Source of the DNA: Candidatus Symbiothrix sp.
GTDB lineage: Bacteria > Bacteroidota > Bacteroidia > Bacteroidales > Azobacteroidaceae
Assembly: GCA_031284765.1 (NCBI GenBank)
Contig: JAITXK010000130.1
Span: 1 to 8,863, forward strand
Reading direction: 5' to 3'
Length of the DNA: 8,863 nt
The notes beneath the pieces were generated by a model. The model searched no databases. It saw only the letters and a list, made by a program, of their open reading frames with translations, and had not been told where the DNA came from. The translations under genes were made by a program, and so were the position numbers. Of the stretch, positions 1-5,018 are shown piece after piece; position 1 is the first letter of the stretch; every line of letters starts with the position of its first letter.

Positions 1-485
1 ACGATATATGCTATACTCTTGCCTTTACAATACCGGAAATGAACTATGAAAGAGATATTGAAACTGTAGAAAATATTGCTCTTTCATTAAGACCTCGAAG
101 TCAATCTGATATCATTCAAGAACAATCAAAAAACAATTATGTGAAAGATTTTTTGGATAATAAAGTTTGTTTAATTGAAGATATATTGGACTATTTTCCG
201 GAAGAAGCCACATTGTTAAATGCCAATATTGACATAAAAATAGATGGACAAAAAGCCAAGTGTTTTGAATATTATGTCAAAAGAGATAATACGGTATCAG
301 GTAAAAATGTTGAGTTAGAAATGTACTCTATCACTTACAATATTATTTATAAACAATACCTAATCTTGTTGCAAGGTATGGTCAATAAAAATTCGGTAGT
401 AAACTTTGATGCAAAATCGACATTTGAACAGTATAAACCATTATTCCAATTAATGGCGAATAGTTTGGTCATTACTTCTAAATAA
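1..485 (+). CDS. 3' part of a hypothetical protein, possibly PsbP/DcrB (DUF1795)-like
   Basis: The reading frame is open from the left edge (first complete codon at 3) to a TAA at 483-485, giving 160 codons. The ATG at 39 is therefore probably internal and the gene probably starts outside the window. The visible protein is soluble, with no signal peptide or membrane segment. It contains a hydrophobic strand (YTLAFTIPE) followed by an acidic helix ending IALSLRPR, then a second, larger unit (from about codon 50) that ends in a similar way: strand YLILLQGM, then a helix TFEQYKPLFQLMANSLVI. This strand plus terminal 'ANSL' helix is the ending I associate with PsbP/DcrB/DUF1795 folds, so the protein may carry two tandem copies. 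That assignment is inference from pattern; no catalytic residues are visible. Codons are strongly A/T-ending, as in the two genes that follow. The stop is 85 bp before the next ATG, with a promoter-like site between, so co-transcription is uncertain. Confidence 0.6.
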   Translation, partial: DICYTLAFTIPEMNYERDIETVENIALSLRPRSQSDIIQEQSKNNYVKDFLDNKVCLIEDILDYFPEEATLLNANIDIKIDGQKAKCFEYYVKRDNTVSGKNVELEMYSITYNIIYKQYLILLQGMVNKNSVVNFDAKSTFEQYKPLFQLMANSLVITSK

Positions 486-500
486 GAAAATAAACATTAA

Positions 501-537
501 TTGGCAATGTCCCTTCCCGAAATTTTGATTAATTTTG
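501..537 (+). promoter_or_regulatory. Candidate Bacteroidota-type promoter upstream of the zinc-ribbon membrane protein gene
   Basis: TAATTTTG at 530-537 matches the Bacteroidota -7 consensus TAnnTTTG and lies 33 bp before the ATG at 571. A TTG at 501-503 could be the -33 element, but the 26-base spacer is longer than usual (about 19-23), so the upstream box is weak. A start site near 544 would give a leader of about 27 nt. It would also exclude the in-frame TTG at 535 as a translation start. The call rests on pattern only. Confidence 0.4.
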
Positions 538-570
538 CAAAAAATAATTCAATTGAACTCATCAAGAATC

Positions 571-1227
571 ATGAAAAATATCAAATTTAATGACATTATT
601 GAATGGATTATACCTCTTCTTACCGTACTTCTCATCCTGTTTTTCTCATGGTTGTTTTTTGGTGTGGTGGGTGTGAGTTTTGTGGTTATTTGGCTTATGT
701 TATGGGTATTTGGTTTCTGGGGAATAGCTAAGGGATTAGAAGACAGATATCCCTATGATAAATACGATTTACTGATGGTTATAGCCAATGAAAATAGGGC
801 GTTTCAACATTTAAGAGCCGTTTTTATTTCCAATGCTAAAGATAAAGGTATAATAAATGATGAAGAAATTTTTGTTTATAAAGCTGAAGGTAATCAGTCA
901 TCAACAGAAAATTATATGATATTTGCGAATTTGAATAATCTTATTTATCCGAGTAAAGAATATGATTCATTTGTCTGTCCGCATTGTGGCGGAAATGTAT
1001 TTTGGATTCTTAGTTATTATGGGAATGGGGATTACACCGTGAAGTATATGGCTATTTGTCCTCAATGCACATGCAAAGTAAATGATTATGACGAATCCAT
1101 TTATCATCATAAAAAAGTCTTCAAAAGAATTGATAATCTAAAAAATAATAATGACCTGATATCGCAAGTAAAAACAGGAGTTGTATTCAAAAAACAACCT
1201 CAGAAACACTATATTAAACATGAATAA
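571..1227 (+). CDS. Hypothetical membrane protein with C-terminal zinc ribbon
   Basis: The protein is 218 aa from the ATG at 571. An in-frame TTG at 535 would add 12 residues but overlaps the predicted -7 box, so ATG 571 is preferred. Residues ~9-31 and ~33-53 are two adjacent hydrophobic segments, which should place the protein in the inner membrane with a large soluble C-terminal part. Residues 136-168 hold CPHCGG and CPQCTC, two CxxC knuckles (C136, C139, C163, C166, with C168 extra) separated by 23 residues. This is the layout of a zinc ribbon that probably binds one zinc. The middle (about 60-130) is mixed alpha/beta and I do not recognise it. The tail is basic and Asn/Lys-rich. No enzyme motif is visible. 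The gene overlaps the next by 8 bp (1220-1227), so the two are probably translationally coupled. DNA is AT-rich, suggesting accessory or recently acquired sequence. Function is unknown. Confidence 0.75.
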   Translation: MKNIKFNDIIEWIIPLLTVLLILFFSWLFFGVVGVSFVVIWLMLWVFGFWGIAKGLEDRYPYDKYDLLMVIANENRAFQHLRAVFISNAKDKGIINDEEIFVYKAEGNQSSTENYMIFANLNNLIYPSKEYDSFVCPHCGGNVFWILSYYGNGDYTVKYMAICPQCTCKVNDYDESIYHHKKVFKRIDNLKNNNDLISQVKTGVVFKKQPQKHYIKHE

Positions 1228-1585
1228 CATCATCTTCCGCATCGTCGCCAACCTCCTGTGGCGCATGGGCCGCATAACAGGCTTCACATACAACGAAATC
1301 AATATCATTGTATATTACTTCCTAATTCCATTTTCATGGTTGTTTTTATTGGACAGTATATTTCATTTTCATTATTTGAAAATTGGATTTATATTCTATT
1401 GTCTCGGATTTAGGATGGGTTGTAGGGATTTCAGAAGCTATTCGGATAGGTTGTTCGACCAATCAGCTGCATTTTTGAATTACTTTAATAAATTCGGCAG
1501 CAATTATGTGGCTTCGTCTGTTTGGATTTGTGTGGCTATACCTGTGGTTATATATGGTGTGTTGATTTACTTTGCCTTACAATAA
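1220..1585 (+). CDS. Small hypothetical membrane protein (mosaic composition)
   Basis: The protein is 121 aa from the ATG at 1220, which overlaps the end of the preceding gene by 8 bp. An in-frame TTG at 1181 lies well inside that gene and is unlikely to be used. Hydrophobic segments are at ~27-45, ~48-64 and ~97-119, so this is a small integral membrane protein with about three spans. Between spans 2 and 3 is a charged stretch (about 65-95) containing RMGCRDFRSYSDRLFD. No signal peptide or catalytic motif was seen, and I do not recognise a family. The first ~29 codons are GC-rich and mostly C-ending (ATC, TTC, CGC, GCC), while the rest is strongly A/T-ending, an abrupt change inside one gene. 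The segment FSWLFL (38-43) repeats FSWLFF of the upstream gene at both DNA and protein level. The gene could be an immunity-type or accessory membrane component, but that is speculation. Confidence 0.7.
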   Translation: MNNIIFRIVANLLWRMGRITGFTYNEINIIVYYFLIPFSWLFLLDSIFHFHYLKIGFIFYCLGFRMGCRDFRSYSDRLFDQSAAFLNYFNKFGSNYVASSVWICVAIPVVIYGVLIYFALQ

Positions 1586-1605
1586 GCAAAAAATAACTAC
1601 CTTTG
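1571..1605 (+). promoter_or_regulatory. Candidate Bacteroidota-type promoter for folC
   Basis: TACCTTTG at 1598-1605 fits the -7 consensus TAnnTTTG, and TTTG at 1571-1574 is a possible -33 box 23 bases upstream. The site starts inside the last codons of the preceding membrane protein gene. A transcript start around 1612 would leave a ~50-nt leader before the folC ATG at 1662. No strong terminator separates the preceding gene, so read-through is also possible. Confidence 0.5.
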
Positions 1606-1654
1606 CACAATATTTCAAAGACTAAATATAGACATCTACCTGAAAATTGTGCAA
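1603..1654. repeat. 9-bp perfect inverted repeat in the folC leader/promoter
   Basis: TTGCACAAT at 1603-1611 and ATTGTGCAA at 1646-1654 are exact reverse complements separated by 34 bases. The left arm includes the last three bases of the predicted -7 box and the likely transcript start. The right arm ends 7 bases before the folC ATG. It could be an operator for a dimeric regulator or, if transcription starts further upstream, a leader hairpin covering the translation start. Neither role is demonstrated. Confidence 0.4.
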
Positions 1655-1661
1655 TTAGATT

Positions 1662-2942
1662 ATGACTTACAACGAAACAGTAGAATATCTCTGCAACACT
1701 GCCCCCATGTTCCAAAAAATAGGTAGCGCCGCCTACAAAGAAGGCATGGAAAACTCCTATCGCATTGACGAACACCTGAACCACCCGCATACGAAATACA
1801 AAACCATTCACGTAGCAGGCACCAATGGTAAAGGTTCCACCGCTCATCTCCTGGCCTCCATCCTGCAGGAAGCGGGCTACAAGGTGGGACTGTACACATC
1901 GCCCCACTTACTGGATTTCAGCGAAAGAATCAGAGTAAACGGACAAACGATTGATGAACAGTTCGTGGTAAAGTTCGTGGCCGGACACAAGGATTTTTTT
2001 GAATCGCTTCAACCTTCGTTTTTTGAACTGACCACGGGGATGGCTTTCGCCTATTTTGCCGAACAACAAGTGGAGGTCGCCGTCATCGAAGTCGGCTTGG
2101 GCGGGCGATTGGATTGCACCAACATCATCACGCCGGTGTTGAGCATCATTACCAATATCAGTTTCGACCATACCCATTTGTTGGGCAATACCCTCGCGGC
2201 GATTGCCAAAGAAAAAGCGGGGATTATAAAGCCCAACGTTCCCGTTGTCATCGGAGAAGCGGAAGGCGAGGTTTTGCAGGTTTTTAAAGACGCCGCCTGC
2301 CTTTGCGGGATTGAACCGCAATTTCCCAACAAACCGGCGTCCCAACTGCTTCCTTCCGGATACTACCAATTCGATACTCCCGAATATCCCGAACTGATTG
2401 ACGAATTGGGCGGCTTTGCGCAAGAGAAAAACGCAGCCACCGTCTTGTGCGCCCTTCAGATTTTGAAAAACGGCCTCTTTAGCCTTCCGCCGAAAGCGGT
2501 GTACAAAGGCTTCCGCTATGTGATTGAAAACACCGGTTTGATGGGACGCTGGCAAATTATTCAATACCAACCCAAAATCGTGTTGGATACGGGGCACAAT
2601 GCCGGCGGAATCCAATACATTGTCAAACAATTGCAATCGGAAAGATATGAGCAACTGCACATCGTTTTCGGCATGGTCAACGATAAAGACAGTTCTTCCG
2701 TATTGGCCTTATTGCCCCCCAATGCCCGCTATTATTTTACACAGGCCTCTATTCCCCGCGCTTTAGACAGCCGGTTATTGGCGGAACAAGCCGGAAAATA
2801 CGGCTTGCAGGGGAAAGTTTTCCCCACTGTCGGCGCAGCTTTTTTGTCCGCAAAGCAACATGCTACGGAAAAAGACCTTATCTTTGTCGGCGGAAGCACG
2901 TTTATCGTAGCAGATATATTTACATTTTTAAAAAATCAATAA
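1662..2942 (+). CDS. folC: Folylpolyglutamate synthase / dihydrofolate synthase-type Mur ligase
   Basis: This cytoplasmic ATP-dependent ligase joins glutamate to (tetrahydro)folate as gamma-linked chains and, in many bacteria, also makes dihydrofolate from dihydropteroate. The protein is 426 aa, the usual FolC length. Motifs in order: P-loop GTNGKGST (53-60); the folate-loop segment TSPHLLDFSERIRVNG (79-94); FELTTGMAF (121-129); VIEVGLGGRLDCTN (141-154); SFDHTHLLG (167-175), followed by EKAGIIK (184-190), whose Lys185 corresponds to the carbamylated lysine of Mur ligases; GRWQ (295-298); and LDTGHN (308-313). The last motif begins the C-terminal domain and replaces the more common DGAHN. All catalytic elements are present. 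The start at 1662 follows a 76-bp gap with a promoter-like site, with no clear Shine-Dalgarno sequence. The stop abuts the ATG of the next gene with no spacer. Whether it has one or both activities cannot be read from sequence; the absence of folP or folA nearby gives no further hint. Confidence 0.95.
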   Translation: MTYNETVEYLCNTAPMFQKIGSAAYKEGMENSYRIDEHLNHPHTKYKTIHVAGTNGKGSTAHLLASILQEAGYKVGLYTSPHLLDFSERIRVNGQTIDEQFVVKFVAGHKDFFESLQPSFFELTTGMAFAYFAEQQVEVAVIEVGLGGRLDCTNIITPVLSIITNISFDHTHLLGNTLAAIAKEKAGIIKPNVPVVIGEAEGEVLQVFKDAACLCGIEPQFPNKPASQLLPSGYYQFDTPEYPELIDELGGFAQEKNAATVLCALQILKNGLFSLPPKAVYKGFRYVIENTGLMGRWQIIQYQPKIVLDTGHNAGGIQYIVKQLQSERYEQLHIVFGMVNDKDSSSVLALLPPNARYYFTQASIPRALDSRLLAEQAGKYGLQGKVFPTVGAAFLSAKQHATEKDLIFVGGSTFIVADIFTFLKNQ

Positions 2943-4346
2943 ATGAATCACTCTACCCGCACTTTGAGAGATAAAAAAGGCCTTCGTTGGGCGGTATTGG
3001 CATTGGTTTCCTTTACCATGCTGTGTACTTATTATTTAACGGATGCTTTAGCGCCCTTGGAAACCCGTTTGGAAGTTGCATTAAATTGGAGCGCCACCGA
3101 TTACGGTTGGTACACCGGCGCTTACGGTTGGTTCAATGTCTTTCTGCTGATGCTCATTTTCGGGGGCATGGTATTGGATAAAATGGGTGTGAAATTCACC
3201 GGCACGTTGGCGATTTGCATCATGCTGGCGGGCGCCGGCATCAAGTATTGGGCTATATCGGGTCATACCAGTTCGGAAATGATGACGTTGAGCATTGGTT
3301 CGTGGAATATTATTTCCGCCCGGCAATCGGCTTTGGCGGCAGGATTGGGCTTTGCGGTTTTCGGCGCCGGCGCGGAAATGTTCGGAATATCGGCCAATAA
3401 AGCGGTCATCCGATGGTTCAAGGGCAAGGAATTGGCCTTGGCCATTGGCCTCAACACTTCGGTGGGGCGGATTGGGACGGCCTTGGCCATGTTTACCCCG
3501 ATACCTTTGGTCAATTGGACGAAAAATCTCTCCACCCCGATTATTCTCTCCCTTTTATTGTTGTGCATTGGATTGGTTACTTTTATCTGTTTTTCCGTCT
3601 TTGACCGCAAATTGGATAAAGAAGAAGCGGATAATCACACCGCTCCGGTGGAAGAATTCAAATTCAGCGACATCAAAGCCATTGCCAAAATCAAGGCTTT
3701 TTGGCTAATAACCATTTTGTGCGTATTGTTTTATTCCGCTGTTTTTCCGTTTATTAAATACGCCACGCGGCTGATTATTCAAAAATATAACGTTTCCGAT
3801 GAATTTGCGGGCTACATTCCCGCCTTGTTACCCTTGGGTGCGCTTATTTTAACGCCGGTCTTCGGGGGACTGTACGACAGGAAAGGGAAAGGGGCAAGTA
3901 TTATGATTATCGGTTCGGTCATCCTGTTGTGCGTGCATATCCTGTTTTCGATTCCTTCGCTGAACAATTTGTACATGGCCATCGGCTTGGTTTTGATTTT
4001 GGGTGTGGGATTTTCGTTGGTGCCTTCGGCGATGTGGCCTTCGGTAGCCAAAATCATTCCCGAACAGCGAGTGGGTACGGCTTACGCAATGGTTTTTTGG
4101 GTTCAAAACTGGGGATTGATGTTCGTTCCGATGTTAATCGGCTATGTGTTGGATAAATATTGCATCATTGGCGCCACTGTCAAATCAATTAACGGGGTGG
4201 AAACAGAAACAGTCCTGTATAATTACACGCTGCCGATGTTGATTTTCGCCTGTTTCGGCGCATTATCCATCCTGTTTGCCTTTTGGTTGAAACATGAAGA
4301 TGCTAAAAAAGGCTACGGTTTGGAAAAGCCGAATATCGAAAGATAA
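2943..4346 (+). CDS. Major facilitator superfamily transporter, MFSD1-like
   Basis: The protein is 467 aa with about 12 hydrophobic segments (roughly 16-34, 53-77, 85-101, 128-146, 161-180, 198-220, 251-271, 288-308, 317-338, 341-362, 376-403, 428-449) and a hydrophilic central loop at ~221-250, the normal MFS 6+6 layout. The motif-A loop between spans 2 and 3 reads GGMVLDKMG (74-82), and its second-half copy reads GGLYDRKGKG (308-317). The stretch YGWFNVFL (61-68) and the region from E145 through WFKGKEL (158-164) to R176 resemble animal lysosomal MFSD1 as I recall it. They include Glu and Arg at the same 31-residue spacing as the pair reported to bind dipeptides there. A small-peptide or dipeptide substrate is thus a reasonable hypothesis, but the substrate and energy coupling are unproven. 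The ATG directly follows the folC TAA (TAAATG), so translation is probably coupled to folC. The protein acts in the inner membrane. Confidence 0.88.
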   Translation: MNHSTRTLRDKKGLRWAVLALVSFTMLCTYYLTDALAPLETRLEVALNWSATDYGWYTGAYGWFNVFLLMLIFGGMVLDKMGVKFTGTLAICIMLAGAGIKYWAISGHTSSEMMTLSIGSWNIISARQSALAAGLGFAVFGAGAEMFGISANKAVIRWFKGKELALAIGLNTSVGRIGTALAMFTPIPLVNWTKNLSTPIILSLLLLCIGLVTFICFSVFDRKLDKEEADNHTAPVEEFKFSDIKAIAKIKAFWLITILCVLFYSAVFPFIKYATRLIIQKYNVSDEFAGYIPALLPLGALILTPVFGGLYDRKGKGASIMIIGSVILLCVHILFSIPSLNNLYMAIGLVLILGVGFSLVPSAMWPSVAKIIPEQRVGTAYAMVFWVQNWGLMFVPMLIGYVLDKYCIIGATVKSINGVETETVLYNYTLPMLIFACFGALSILFAFWLKHEDAKKGYGLEKPNIER

Positions 4347-4388
4347 ATACATGAACAATATAAAAAGAGGGGAAGATAAAAAAGAATC

Positions 4389-5006
4389 ATGAAAATCATT
4401 TGTGTGGGTTTGAACTATGCAACTCACAATAAAGAGATGCAACACACGTTAATAAATACGGAGCCAACGATTTTCATGAAATCTGAAGTTTCGGTATTAA
4501 AAGATGGAAAACCCTTTTATTTGCCGGATTTTTCTTCGGAAATACAATACGAAACGGAAGTCGTTGTCAAAATCGGCCGTTTGGGAAAAAGTATCGGGAA
4601 CCGATTCGCCCATCGGTATTACGATGAAGTGACGGTAGGCATTGATGTTACGGCTCGCGATTTGCAAAGGAAATTAAGAGAAACCGGTATGCCGTGGGAA
4701 TTGAGTAAATCGTTTGATCATTCGGCGGTGGTCGGAAAATTTGTTCGATTATACGATCATAAACTAAACATCAACCGGCTGTCCTTTCATTTGGACATCA
4801 ACGGAATAACCGTTCAGGAGGGAAATACGCAGGATATGCTGTTCAAAACGGATGAAATTATCGAATATGTCAGCCGGTTTGTCACACTCAAAATGGGTGA
4901 TTTGATTTATACGGGGACTCCCGCCGGAGTGGGCAATCTGAACATCGGCGATCGTGTAGAAGGATATTTGGAAGACAACAAACTATTGGATTTTTGTATC
5001 AAGTGA
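4389..5006 (+). CDS. Fumarylacetoacetate hydrolase (FAH) family enzyme
   Basis: The protein is 205 aa, the size of the short single-domain FAH proteins (YcgM/FAHD1 type: acylpyruvate hydrolases, oxaloacetate decarboxylases or tautomerases). Visible motifs are GLNYATHNKEM (7-17), the metal-binding pair ETE (E55, E57) in QYETEVVVKIGR, GIDVTARDLQ with metal ligand D86 (84-93), GMPWELSKSFD (100-110) with the conserved Lys, and YTGTPAGVG (174-182). All expected Mg2+ ligands are present, so the enzyme should be active in the cytoplasm on a small 2-oxo acid. The exact substrate cannot be told. It starts 42 bp after the MFS gene. A purine-rich GAGGGGAAG (4367-4375) lies upstream but is 13 bases from the ATG, further than an ideal Shine-Dalgarno site. 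It ends 12 bp before porU on the same strand. From memory, an FAH-family gene also precedes porU in Porphyromonas gingivalis, so the pairing may be conserved. Confidence 0.92.
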   Translation: MKIICVGLNYATHNKEMQHTLINTEPTIFMKSEVSVLKDGKPFYLPDFSSEIQYETEVVVKIGRLGKSIGNRFAHRYYDEVTVGIDVTARDLQRKLRETGMPWELSKSFDHSAVVGKFVRLYDHKLNINRLSFHLDINGITVQEGNTQDMLFKTDEIIEYVSRFVTLKMGDLIYTGTPAGVGNLNIGDRVEGYLEDNKLLDFCIK

Positions 5007-5018
5007 AAGAATGATAAC

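Noticed and set aside
535..570. TTG start extending the zinc-ribbon protein by 12 residues
   Set aside because: The codon overlaps the predicted -7 box and the extra residues are not part of a membrane segment. The ATG at 571 directly precedes the hydrophobic region.
1586..1661. Possible terminator after the small membrane protein gene
   Set aside because: The only inverted repeat (1603-1654) has a 34-base loop, AT-rich arms and no T-tract, so it does not fit an intrinsic terminator.
1908..2660. A 250-codon open frame on the minus strand inside folC
   Set aside because: It lies wholly within folC, which has all family motifs. The minus-strand product is low-complexity and lacks recognisable motifs. 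Open antisense frames of this kind arise from the codon bias of the real gene.
2879..2886. TATCTTTG resembling a -7 promoter box shortly before the MFS gene
   Set aside because: It encodes part of the conserved LIFVGG segment of FolC and has no -33 element at suitable spacing (the nearest TTTG is 32 bases away).
3295..3708. A 137-codon plus-strand frame inside the MFS gene, and similar shorter frames on both strands
   Set aside because: The frame is shifted relative to a clear 12-span transporter and encodes an Arg/Trp/Pro-rich product typical of an out-of-frame shadow.
4351..4392. A 13-codon ORF between the MFS and FAH genes, whose TGA overlaps the FAH ATG (ATGA)
   Set aside because: It is too short and lysine-rich by base composition, with no attenuator hairpin or amino-acid run matching a regulatory leader. 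The overlap is probably chance, although coupling cannot be fully excluded.
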